From positions 1 to 55,920 of the IMG/VR virus record IMGVR_UViG_3300003324_000282: a stretch of DNA of 55,920 nucleotides. One strand, written 5' to 3'. The number at the start of each line of letters is the position of its first letter. Position 1 is the first letter of the stretch. The DNA is from a virus. The translations under genes were made by a program, and so were the position numbers. Shown piece after piece: positions 1 to 7,170 of this stretch. The notes beneath the pieces were generated by a model that saw only the letters and a program-made list of their open reading frames with translations, was not told the origin of the DNA and made no database searches.

Positions 1-79
1 CCCGAAAATATCTCCGGGGGGAAAAATTCGGGAAAAGTTTTCATGATCATCTTCTGCGTAAGCCTATGGGGTTCTGCAT

Positions 80-108
80 AAAGTCTGTTAACCCCCCCGG
101 CAGACTTT
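80..108. terminator. 8-bp hairpin upstream of the first gene
   Basis: AAAGTCTG at 80-87 pairs with CAGACTTT at 101-108 across a C-rich loop. No T-run follows on the + strand, so it may be a weak or factor-assisted terminator, a protein site, or an mRNA structure near the genome end. The first 168 bases hold no gene. Confidence 0.4.
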
Positions 109-119
109 GATGCTCGAAC

Positions 120-148
120 TTAAACGACAATAACTGTGCCCATACTAT
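120..148 (+). promoter_or_regulatory. Candidate sigma70-type promoter for the first operon
   Basis: TTAAAC at 120-125 is followed by a 17-base spacer and TACTAT at 143-148, about 20 bases before the first start codon. Spacing is ideal for a housekeeping sigma factor, but the hexamers are not perfect. It lacks the TCGCA box found in the promoter array at 28.9-32.5 kb. Confidence 0.4.
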
Positions 149-168
149 AGTGAAAGGAGTTGAAACCT

Positions 169-519
169 ATGGTATCTCGTCGAGTAGATGGGGAAAAGTC
201 TAAGAAAACTCGTCGCCCAATGGCAACAACTCCTGAGGCTCAAGAGAACCGTCTCATTGGTAAAGCTGTTGATCTGGCTGAAAGACAACTGGAAGATGGA
301 ACTGCTTCTGCGCAGGTCATCACACACTTTCTTAAGCTTGGCTCGTCGCGAGAGAAACTTGAACAAGAACTCGTCGAGCAAAACATTGAACTTCAGAAAG
401 CCAAGCGAGAAAGTATGGCTTCTGCTGCTCGAGTTGAAGAACTTTACTCTGCAGCAATTAGTGCCATGCGCGCATACGCAGGACAAGAACCTCTTGAGCA
501 AGATGATGATTACGAATAG
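169..519 (+). CDS. Putative terminase small subunit
   Basis: This 116-residue protein is highly charged and helical. It has a predicted coiled-coil stretch in the middle (about residues 55-95, rich in E, K, L and Q) and an acidic tail. Its shape, with an early QENRLI block followed by DLAE, ITHFLKLGS and REKLEQE, resembles a phage family placed next to head genes and often annotated as small terminase; I recognise it by pattern only. The role would be to bind packaging DNA and recruit the large terminase, which lies about 7 kb downstream, an unusual separation. ATG 169 was preferred over TTG 160 because AAAGGAG sits at the right distance before it. Confidence 0.5.
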   Translation: MVSRRVDGEKSKKTRRPMATTPEAQENRLIGKAVDLAERQLEDGTASAQVITHFLKLGSSREKLEQELVEQNIELQKAKRESMASAARVEELYSAAISAMRAYAGQEPLEQDDDYE

Positions 520-528
520 GAGAAGGTA

Positions 529-1395
529 GTGATCGAACAAGATTACATAGTTCGCATAAAGAAGTACCAACCGACTGATCCACGACTTGGCCGTCATGTA
601 CGTCATGATAGCAGATCGTTGAGCTTTCCGGTAGAGGCAGAGCCACTTAATTCTCTTAAGAGTATTCGTCACATCTCTCACTTCCCAACTTTGAACCAAA
701 AGAATGTCGGAGCTTGTACTGCTTTCGCTGGAGTCAAGTGTCTCAGTTATGATACCTTTTGGTCAAGTCCTGCCATTCAGAAAGTTCTTTCTTTAAGTGA
801 GACGATGGATGATCAGTATGCTATGACGGCATATAGTGACGTAACTAAGATCGATCCATATCCAGGTACGTATCCGCCGACTGATACTGGCTCAGATGGT
901 TTGTCAGTAGCAAAACTATTCTTGAGCCGAAAGCTTATTTCAGGTTATCAGCATGCGACTTCACTTGAAGCAGCACTTACTGCTTTGGCTAAACAGCCGG
1001 TGATTGTAGGAACTACTTGGAAGTATGACATGTTCCGTCCTGACCCGCTTGATGGCAAGATGAAGATCAGCGGATCTGATCAAGGTGGACATGAGTATGT
1101 TCTCGATGAATTGGATGTAGAACGGCGGCGAGTTTGGCTTCAGAACAGCTGGGCTGATGTTTGGGGAATTCATGGTCGTGCTTACATGACCTGGGATGAA
1201 CTGGGTGAGTTATTGGATGATGATGGCGACTGTACAGTCTTCATTTCATCTTCGCAACCAGCGCCAACTCCGATTCCGCCTACACCGCCGTCTCCTCAGC
1301 CAGCACCAGTTGTTGACTTGAAGGCTGTATTCCAGAGTGATGTAGTCTTTGAGATCAACAAGGTGTTACAAAGTTTTCAAAATAAGCTCGGCTGA
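529..1395 (+). CDS. Papain-like cysteine protease (C1 fold), phage copy 1
   Basis: This 288-residue protein has the C1-peptidase layout. LNQ (55-57) supplies the oxyanion Gln and VGACTAFAG the nucleophile Cys63. GGHEY supplies His188, and QNSW supplies Asn206, followed by the typical aromatic/Gly segment. After the domain comes a proline-rich linker (about 245-265) and a short helical tail, as if the enzyme is tethered to another structure. It starts at GTG 529 behind AGGAGAAGG. It lies between the small terminase and the lysis/fibre genes, so it could be a virion or wall-active enzyme or a host-directed protease. No secretion signal is visible. A second, divergent copy lies at 41397-42191. 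Confidence 0.75.
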   Translation: MIEQDYIVRIKKYQPTDPRLGRHVRHDSRSLSFPVEAEPLNSLKSIRHISHFPTLNQKNVGACTAFAGVKCLSYDTFWSSPAIQKVLSLSETMDDQYAMTAYSDVTKIDPYPGTYPPTDTGSDGLSVAKLFLSRKLISGYQHATSLEAALTALAKQPVIVGTTWKYDMFRPDPLDGKMKISGSDQGGHEYVLDELDVERRRVWLQNSWADVWGIHGRAYMTWDELGELLDDDGDCTVFISSSQPAPTPIPPTPPSPQPAPVVDLKAVFQSDVVFEINKVLQSFQNKLG

Positions 1396-1778
1396 TGAGT
1401 AATCCAGTAGCTCTTATTCGTCGAATACGTGATAAGAGAGAGTCATACAAAGCAATCGTACTGTGGTGTCCTGGCTGTGAAATTACCGATGAGGATGGGC
1501 ATGTTCATGCTGGTCTTCATATGCTTCCTATCAATGGTAATGCCAAGAAGCGACCAACCTGGAAGTGGAATGGTGATTTGGTCCAGGTTACTCTTACCCC
1601 GAGCATACTCACAAAGTCTAATCGTGGTGTTATTCCCTTTAGATGTCATTCCTTTCTTCGACAAGGTCGATGGGAATTTCTAAACGATTGCACACACCCA
1701 TTGAAAGGCCGTACTGTTCCAATGGTGCCTTTACCAGATTGGGTGATTCATGAAGACGAGAAACTACCGCGAACTTAG
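1395..1778 (+). CDS. DUF6527-like protein
   Basis: This 127-residue protein carries the pattern I associate with DUF6527: a WCPGC cysteine pair near residue 25, a WKWNGD block, LTPSI, a CHSFLRQG block near residue 85, NDCTHPL, then VPLPDW. The conserved Cys and His residues suggest metal binding. The function is unknown, and database labels such as ammonia monooxygenase are misleading. Its start overlaps the stop of the upstream protease (TGATG), so the two are probably co-translated. It overlaps the HNH gene by about 30 bases. Confidence 0.65.
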   Translation: MSNPVALIRRIRDKRESYKAIVLWCPGCEITDEDGHVHAGLHMLPINGNAKKRPTWKWNGDLVQVTLTPSILTKSNRGVIPFRCHSFLRQGRWEFLNDCTHPLKGRTVPMVPLPDWVIHEDEKLPRT

Positions 1779-2160
1779 ACGCTTGGAAACTTTTGAAGAT
1801 CGATTCGACTATCTTTCATTAAAAGGAGTGGTCGGAGAGACAACCTTTGGTTTCGATCGTTATTTGAATCAACAGTTTTATCGATCTCGAGAATGGCGAT
1901 TACTCAGAGATGAGATTATTCTTCGAGATGAAGGATGTGATCTAGGCATAATGGGTTATGAGATTCACAGCAAAATTCTTATTCACCATATGAATCCGGT
2001 GATGAAAGAAAATATCTTACATAGAGATCCTGATCTCCTTAATCCTGACTATTTGATCACGACTACAATTCAAACACATAATGCCATTCACTACGGTGAC
2101 AAGAATTTACTTCCAAAAGTATTTGTCGAGCGTAGAAGAGGCGACACTAAACTATGGTAA
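1750..2160 (+). CDS. HNH-type nuclease-like protein
   Basis: This 136-residue protein has an FYRSREWRLLRDEIILRD block, a cysteine-containing CDLG turn, then ILIHHMNP (the paired His of an HNH/beta-beta-alpha metal fold near residues 78-82), and finally NPDYL with THNAIHYG (Asn/His side). This arrangement matches HNH proteins that lie near terminase or lysis genes in many siphoviruses. In cos phages such proteins assist terminase cleavage; here that role is only inferred. It overlaps the upstream gene and is followed closely by the endolysin. Confidence 0.7.
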   Translation: MKTRNYRELRRLETFEDRFDYLSLKGVVGETTFGFDRYLNQQFYRSREWRLLRDEIILRDEGCDLGIMGYEIHSKILIHHMNPVMKENILHRDPDLLNPDYLITTTIQTHNAIHYGDKNLLPKVFVERRRGDTKLW

Positions 2161-2169
2161 GGGGTTGGG

Positions 2170-2871
2170 ATGGCTAAAACTATTAACTATGACAAGCATG
2201 TAAAGAACCTGATTGACGAACTTAGCAATACTGGGCATGTTTATCACACGAAGTACAAGAAGACTTCGATTACATTTCACCATAATGGCGGTAATCTTTC
2301 CTTTGAGGACGTCCTTAGAACCTGGACATTCAAGAAGGCTTCCGCACACTTCGACTCTGATGAGTTTGGAAACATTGCTCAGTATGTCAATGCCGAAGAG
2401 TATGCTTGGGCTGTCGGCAATACCGAAGGTAACAAGTCGTCTATCAGCATTGAGATGGCCAACAAGACTGGCGCCCCACATTGGGAGGTTGGTGAAGCCA
2501 CCTGGGAGAGTGCTGCTCGTCTTGCCGGCTGGTTATTTGCTCATGTGATCGAGGAAGAGCCAACTCATAGGAATGTTTTGTTGCATGATCATTGGTCAGC
2601 AACAGAATGTCCCGGCCCTTATGTTCACTCAATCTATAAGCAGCTTCTTGCTGAGGTACAGCGTTGGTATCGGCATTTCCATAAGCTGATTCAGGAAAAG
2701 CATAGTAAAGAAGAACCGCATCATGATGAACTCCAGAAGCATTATACTAAATCTGAAGAGATCATCAGAACCATTCAGGATCTCATGGATGTTAAGGTTG
2801 ATGGCAAGTGGGGACCCAAGACCGATGAAGCTGTTCTTGCATTCAGGAAGAAACACCTGAACAAGTTCTAG
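2170..2871 (+). CDS. Endolysin: N-acetylmuramoyl-L-alanine amidase with peptidoglycan-binding domain
   Basis: This 233-residue lysin cuts the amide bond between MurNAc and L-Ala at the end of infection. The N-terminal two thirds is an Amidase_2/PGRP domain. TFHHNGG gives the first zinc His and LHDHWSATECPGP gives the second His and the Cys ligand, and SAHF and the W-V-G-N segment are typical. The C-terminal 50 residues (IRTIQDLMDVKVDGKWGPKT region) form a PG_binding_1 domain. GGGGTTGGG before ATG is a good ribosome site. Unusually, it lies far from the holin at 28.5 kb, among early structural genes. Confidence 0.92.
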   Translation: MAKTINYDKHVKNLIDELSNTGHVYHTKYKKTSITFHHNGGNLSFEDVLRTWTFKKASAHFDSDEFGNIAQYVNAEEYAWAVGNTEGNKSSISIEMANKTGAPHWEVGEATWESAARLAGWLFAHVIEEEPTHRNVLLHDHWSATECPGPYVHSIYKQLLAEVQRWYRHFHKLIQEKHSKEEPHHDELQKHYTKSEEIIRTIQDLMDVKVDGKWGPKTDEAVLAFRKKHLNKF

Positions 2872-2880
2872 GAGGTGACC

Positions 2881-3294
2881 ATGGCGGGTAGCATTCTCAA
2901 TGATACAAAGAAAATTCTTGGATTTGAACAAGATGACACCGGTTTCGATCTCGATATTCTGACACATATCAACTCGGCATTTGACACGTTGGAACAATTG
3001 GGGATCGGACCAGCTGGTGGTTTCTCGATTGAGGATGCTACTCCGACATGGGATGACTTCATTGCTTCTGATCCCCGGTACAACTCAATCAAGACCTATG
3101 TATATCTGAAAGTTCGTTTGCTCTTTGATCCTCCAACAACGTCGTTCCATCTTCAAGCGATGCAAGATCAGATTAGACAATATGAATGGCGACTCAATGT
3201 AAAGCGAGAAGATACTGCTTGGGTTAGCCCGTTCCCAGCAATTCCTTCTGAAGATGATGAAGATCCTATTATTCTTGAAGGTGGTACCGTTTAA
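2881..3294 (+). CDS. Gp6-like head-tail connector protein
   Basis: This 137-residue protein matches the small helical gp6-like connector family by pattern: an N-terminal ILNDTKKILGF, DLDILTHINSAFDTL, a WDDFI segment and YVYLKVRLLFDPP, then a final basic helix. Such proteins form the ring between portal and tail. ATG 2881 is chosen because AGGAGGTGACC precedes it; the in-frame GTG six bases earlier is inside that ribosome site. Its position before the fibres, well away from the portal at 9.7 kb, is unusual. Confidence 0.6.
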   Translation: MAGSILNDTKKILGFEQDDTGFDLDILTHINSAFDTLEQLGIGPAGGFSIEDATPTWDDFIASDPRYNSIKTYVYLKVRLLFDPPTTSFHLQAMQDQIRQYEWRLNVKREDTAWVSPFPAIPSEDDEDPIILEGGTV

Positions 3295-3306
3295 CAAGGA
3301 GGTTTC

Positions 3307-4131
3307 GTGTATATTTTTAAATTAAGACGCGGGTCCTCTACTGAATGGGCGCTTAAAAACCCAGTCCTGCAAGCTGGAGAACCAGCAGTTGAATGGGATA
3401 CTAATAGATTTAAAATTGGTGATGGATCTAGATCCTATCTGGATCTTCCATATTTTGTAGATGAAACTGAATTAGAATCTATGATTAATACTAGTATTTC
3501 TAATCTTGAAATTACCTCTGTTCCTGGACCAGCCGGTGATTCTGCATATCAAACTTGGCTTAATGCCGGTAACGTCGGTACTGAAGAAGATTTTCTTTTG
3601 TCATTAGTTGGTCCGGCAGGAATTTCTATTGGAAGTATCTCTGATTCACATGCAGACATTCAGGTCATAAATACTAATTTAGAAACAGTAATTGCTTCTC
3701 AGCTCTTACCAGTAGACTCAATATCTGGCGATTGGTATTGGTTACGGGTAGTTGGAGATTTGGCTAATAATTTTGGCTCAGCAATTAATATGTTGTGGAA
3801 AGTTATTCTCGGAGATACTCCAGCTATTGTTTCTAATAACTTAGCTATCCCAACAGGTGTTAATCGTCGTCAATGGCAAGCTGACATTTTTGCCCTTGTA
3901 GCTACTCCTCAAGATGTTAGATTATCAGTAAATTTTAGCGGTTTAACTACAAACAATCCTGGCTGGATTATTGGTAGTGGTACTGTGGTTGGTGTAGGTA
4001 GTGGCAGTGCAGCCGAAGATCTAACTCTTGGAAAATATCTTCAATTATCTGTAATTCTAAATACAGCATCTCCGTTGGTTGATTGTCGAGTTAAAACTGC
4101 AGTTTTGTTGAGAGCAAAACGAGAAGTCTAA
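3307..4131 (+). CDS. Tail fibre with Mtd-N-like head and SAYQ repeat
   Basis: This 274-residue protein starts with a domain like the major tropism determinant N-terminal module (LRRGSSTEWALKNP, GEPAVEWDTN, FKIGDGS, YLDLPYF), which anchors fibres to the baseplate. A single copy of the repeat GDSAYQTWLNAGNVGTEEDF, flanked by GPAG collagen-like turns, follows at about residues 75-105. The C-terminal 150 residues look beta-rich and carry the possible receptor-binding part. It starts at GTG 3307 behind AAGGAGG. The same head domain opens the fibre at 15917, and the same repeat recurs in the fibre at 4590. Confidence 0.75.
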   Translation: MYIFKLRRGSSTEWALKNPVLQAGEPAVEWDTNRFKIGDGSRSYLDLPYFVDETELESMINTSISNLEITSVPGPAGDSAYQTWLNAGNVGTEEDFLLSLVGPAGISIGSISDSHADIQVINTNLETVIASQLLPVDSISGDWYWLRVVGDLANNFGSAINMLWKVILGDTPAIVSNNLAIPTGVNRRQWQADIFALVATPQDVRLSVNFSGLTTNNPGWIIGSGTVVGVGSGSAAEDLTLGKYLQLSVILNTASPLVDCRVKTAVLLRAKREV

Positions 4132-4149
4132 ACCTAAGGAGTGGTCTAG

Positions 4150-4590
4150 TTGTTTACAAGTGAAGATCTCAAAGACGTAGTTGCTGATACAGATGATTGG
4201 GAGAATACTGCAAGAGCAAATCGAACTTTGCTTCGTGAGTTCAGAACTCTTCTTGGTCAACCGGAATTTTCCGATGTCGAAACTCTTGGCGAACTTAAGC
4301 AACGATTGGCAAATAGTGCTGCTGATAGTTATGGCGTGGTTCGAAGTAATCGTGATAAGCTAATTGCTTTGATTGATAGCGCTCGAGAAGATGGCTCGAA
4401 TTACGAACAATTCAACGACTCACTTTTCCACCTGTTTCGACTGACTGATATGCAGGTCATGTTCGTTCGTGGTATGCGAGAGTTCTTTGGCTCGCCTGTT
4501 GTCACTGAGCTCTCGAACATGATGGACAACGAACGAATTGCTGCTATGAACGAAATTCTTACGAGTGAAGATGACGAAGCAGGTACCTAA
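4150..4590 (+). CDS. Unknown helical protein between two fibre genes
   Basis: I do not recognise this 146-residue protein. It is mostly alpha-helical and acidic, with an N-terminal SEDLKDVVADTDDW and a C-terminal acidic end, and no membrane segment or cysteine. It starts at TTG 4150, eight bases behind AAGGAG. It sits between two fibres and shares a TAATG overlap with the second. A role in fibre assembly or attachment is the simplest guess. Confidence 0.6.
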   Translation: MFTSEDLKDVVADTDDWENTARANRTLLREFRTLLGQPEFSDVETLGELKQRLANSAADSYGVVRSNRDKLIALIDSAREDGSNYEQFNDSLFHLFRLTDMQVMFVRGMREFFGSPVVTELSNMMDNERIAAMNEILTSEDDEAGT

Positions 4591-5486
4591 TGAAAAGTAC
4601 TTGGACTGAACGAGCCAAGGCAATTTCTTTTGATCCATCTGGTTTGGTAGTTGTCAAAGGCATCAACGTTCAAACAGCTTTGGAAGAACTTGATAACTAT
4701 GTATCCAGCCTTGCGGGGGGTGGAGGTGATCCAGGATCTCCGGGTGCTGACGGTGAATCAGCATATCAGATCTGGCTTGACCTTGGTAACACTGGGACTG
4801 AAGCAGATTTTATTGCTTCTTTAACAGGTCCTGAAGGTGAATCGGCATATCAGGTCTGGTTAGATCTAGGCAACACGGGGACTGAAGCAGATTTTATTGC
4901 TTCACTTCGGGGACCAGCGGGTACTGATGGAACAAATGGTGTTGATGGTACCGATGGGGCGTCAGCTTATCAGATTTGGTTGGGTCTTGGTAACACAGGA
5001 ACTGAAGCAGATTTTATTGCTTCTTTAACAGGTCCTGCTGGTGTTGACGGAGCAGATGGAGGCATTGAGATTGCTGCGGCAATTATTAACGCCAACTATG
5101 TGCCTACAAATGCACAAGCAGATGTTCCTGGTGCGCAATTAGTAGTTCCTGCCAATAGCGGTCCATTTGAACTTGAAGTTCTTGGTGGTGTATACGGCGG
5201 TATTACTACAGGAACCCAACCAGCTAATACTGTTATTCAAATTCAATTACAGTTTGTTGATGAGGCAAATACCATTGTTGCATTCTCAGCAGCAGCCACA
5301 ATTGCAACCGGTACATCTTATTCTACAGTAGTTACTATTCCAATCGCACAATCTTTTGGAAATTTTACCACCGATAAGACTTATCGTCTGCAAGCTCGTA
5401 TGACAGCTCTGGCAAATGGTGCCAGTAGTGTACTTAACTTTGGCGGTATCTTCCCTGCACGTACAATGCGGGCAGTTCGGCGATGA
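4590..5486 (+). CDS. Tail fibre with three SAYQIWLxLGNTGTEADF repeats
   Basis: This 298-residue protein has a short N-terminal domain and a Gly-rich hinge (AGGGGDPGSPG). Three copies of a 28-residue repeat follow (from about residues 55, 83 and 123), separated by GTDGTNG-type collagen turns. A beta-rich C-terminal domain of about 130 residues ends in FPARTMRAVRR. The repeat is common in phage fibres and probably forms a trimeric stalk. The gene overlaps the downstream esterase by four bases (ATGA), so fibre and enzyme are likely made and assembled together. Confidence 0.75.
   Translation: MKSTWTERAKAISFDPSGLVVVKGINVQTALEELDNYVSSLAGGGGDPGSPGADGESAYQIWLDLGNTGTEADFIASLTGPEGESAYQVWLDLGNTGTEADFIASLRGPAGTDGTNGVDGTDGASAYQIWLGLGNTGTEADFIASLTGPAGVDGADGGIEIAAAIINANYVPTNAQADVPGAQLVVPANSGPFELEVLGGVYGGITTGTQPANTVIQIQLQFVDEANTIVAFSAAATIATGTSYSTVVTIPIAQSFGNFTTDKTYRLQARMTALANGASSVLNFGGIFPARTMRAVRR
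4752..5039 (+). repeat. Three 84-bp coding repeats in the fibre gene
   Basis: Units begin near 4752, 4836 and 4956, each encoding 28 residues starting G-x-SAYQ and ending GP. The third unit is separated by a 36-base collagen-like insert. They are nearly identical in DNA (for example the shared stretch encoding TEADFIAS). That makes this a hot spot for recombination and length change. Confidence 0.85.
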
Positions 5487-6253
5487 GTGTTCGTACCCTG
5501 TACCAACAAGGATTTTCTGCTGCTAATCCAAGTTTTGCCAGTATCTTGATGTATGAAAAAACGCATGTGTTTGATCAGTCACGTCCCTTGATTATTGGTC
5601 TTCACGGTCATGGCGGTAATGCTTTGCAATTTATGCCTGGTGGGACAATCCCTAATTTTCCAGCTGCTTTAGTTGAAGCTGGATATATTTTTCTGTCGAT
5701 TGACACAGGACCAACCAGTTGGGCAACAGATGCTGCGATGAATGTTATCACTGATGCTGCTAACTGGGCTGCTAGTAAAGTAAAAACTGGAAAACTTGGT
5801 CTTATGGGATATTCCATGAATGGTGCAGGAGCACTTAACTGGCTTAAACGAAATCCAACCAAGGTTGCATGTGCATGGCTTTGGAATCCACTTCTTGACT
5901 TGGACTGGGCACATTCTACCGCAGGATATACACCTCCTGAAGGTGGAACCGTAGCTAACGTCTCTGGTTGGACAACAGAATTAGATGCTGCTTATGGTGG
6001 AAACTTTGCTGTAAATGCTGTAGGACATAAGATAATGAGTGATTTGAGCTCGTATCGTTTAGGTATTCCAATTAAGGTTTCCGCAGCATCGGATGATGCA
6101 ACGATCCCGATCAGTCATGCTCGATATTTTGTTGCTCAGGTTAATGATCCACTAGTTACTCAACGACTACCTGAACCGATAGGCGGTCACGTTCTAGGTA
6201 CAAGAGGTGTTCCTACGCAAGAAGTAGTTGACTTCTTCAAAGCATATCTGTAA
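5483..6253 (+). CDS. Alpha/beta-hydrolase esterase, probably tail-associated
   Basis: This 256-residue enzyme shows an alpha/beta-hydrolase core. HGHGG at 41-45 is the oxyanion loop, GYSMNG places the nucleophile Ser111, SDDATIP places an Asp near 205 and GGHVLG places His236. It resembles acetyl-esterase or depolymerase-like hydrolases. It overlaps the fibre gene by four bases, so it most likely removes acyl groups from a surface polymer during adsorption. A LysB-like role in a mycolic-acid-bearing host is possible, but LysB proteins normally sit beside the lysin. No signal peptide is seen. Confidence 0.75.
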   Translation: MSVRTLYQQGFSAANPSFASILMYEKTHVFDQSRPLIIGLHGHGGNALQFMPGGTIPNFPAALVEAGYIFLSIDTGPTSWATDAAMNVITDAANWAASKVKTGKLGLMGYSMNGAGALNWLKRNPTKVACAWLWNPLLDLDWAHSTAGYTPPEGGTVANVSGWTTELDAAYGGNFAVNAVGHKIMSDLSSYRLGIPIKVSAASDDATIPISHARYFVAQVNDPLVTQRLPEPIGGHVLGTRGVPTQEVVDFFKAYL

Positions 6254-6263
6254 GGAGGTGAAC

Positions 6264-6665
6264 ATGTCCGACCTTCAACATTTTGGAATTAAAGGTATGC
6301 ATTGGGGTGTTCGCCGCCAACGTGCAGCCGATGGAAAAGTTAGGGGTCCTTCTAAATCTACACGAGAAGGTGTCTCTTCCGATGCAGCAAGAGCTCATGA
6401 AGCTAGAGCAAAAGTAAAATCTCATGGATTAGATTCTTTGTCTAATCAAGATCTTCAACATTTAGTTAGTCGTATGAATCTCGAACAACAATATTCTAGA
6501 TTAACTAGTGATAAAACAAATGTTGCTAAAGTAAAGAAGGGCCGTAACGCTATTAAAGAAGTTATTGGCGTTGCCATTATGGCCAAGCAGGTTCATGAGA
6601 TTGTCAACAGTCCTATGGTTAAGGACATTAAAGTTGCCGTGGGTAAAACTAAAAAGGGCGGATAA
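6264..6665 (+). CDS. Small head-module protein with HFGIKGMHWGVR motif
   Basis: This 133-residue basic protein begins with LQHFGIKGMHWGVRRQ, the motif HxGxxGMxWG seen in many phage head-region proteins. A charged, disordered region follows (about 20-60), then helices rich in K, V and A, and a KTKKGG tail. It starts at ATG 6264 behind AAGGAGGTGAAC. Its neighbours are the esterase and the 2H phosphoesterase, then the large terminase. The motif is shared with the genes at 8913 and 9286, and in altered form with the polymerase-like protein at 52725. Its role is unknown; an internal virion protein is a reasonable guess. Confidence 0.75.
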   Translation: MSDLQHFGIKGMHWGVRRQRAADGKVRGPSKSTREGVSSDAARAHEARAKVKSHGLDSLSNQDLQHLVSRMNLEQQYSRLTSDKTNVAKVKKGRNAIKEVIGVAIMAKQVHEIVNSPMVKDIKVAVGKTKKGG

Positions 6666-6679
6666 ATCGAGGAGGTGAC

Positions 6680-7153
6680 ATGGATCCAGCCGATGCGTCT
6701 GCAAGTGATGGTGTTATGCTTGCTTTCCTTCCTACCAATAGCGATTGGTCAAGAGTAGATATTCCGCATATGACTTTGGTTTATGCTGGGACAGTAGATA
6801 CCTTCTCGCCGACTGATCTAAATAATCTTGCCAAAGATGCAGCGTCTTTAGCTTTATTAGCAAGTCCATTCTACTTAACAGTAAGAGGTGTAGTCAAGCT
6901 AGGACCAGATGATGATCCAGTTCAGGCGCTGTCTTTTCAAGCTACACCAGATCTTTGGGCTATGCGTAAGTTTGTGGAAAAGTGGAACAAGAGTGAGTTT
7001 CCATTCAATCCACATGCAACCATTGGACCATACAATGCCATGTCGACGTATGTAGAATCTGTACCTCGTTCAGTATACTTCGATCGCCTTTACCTTGGTT
7101 ATGGAGATGAAGGACTTACATTTAATCTTCGTCGAGGTAATGGATCATATTAA
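6680..7153 (+). CDS. 2H phosphoesterase (2'-5' RNA ligase-like fold)
   Basis: This 157-residue protein contains the two defining HxT motifs of the 2H phosphoesterase superfamily. They are PHMTLVYAG (His30, Thr32) and PHATIGP (His112, Thr114), about 80 residues apart. Family members cleave 2'-5' or cyclic phosphodiester bonds. Phage members include Acb1, which degrades cyclic nucleotide signals of CBASS defence, while others are head-module proteins of unknown role. Here it lies just before the large terminase. It starts at ATG 6680 after GAGGAGGTGAC. Substrate cannot be told from sequence. Confidence 0.8.
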   Translation: MDPADASASDGVMLAFLPTNSDWSRVDIPHMTLVYAGTVDTFSPTDLNNLAKDAASLALLASPFYLTVRGVVKLGPDDDPVQALSFQATPDLWAMRKFVEKWNKSEFPFNPHATIGPYNAMSTYVESVPRSVYFDRLYLGYGDEGLTFNLRRGNGSY

Positions 7154-7170
7154 ATAGAAAGGAGGTTGGC

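Noticed and set aside
145-699. 184-residue minus-strand frame at the start.
   Set aside because: It is opposite two well-supported plus-strand genes and has no promoter or ribosome site.
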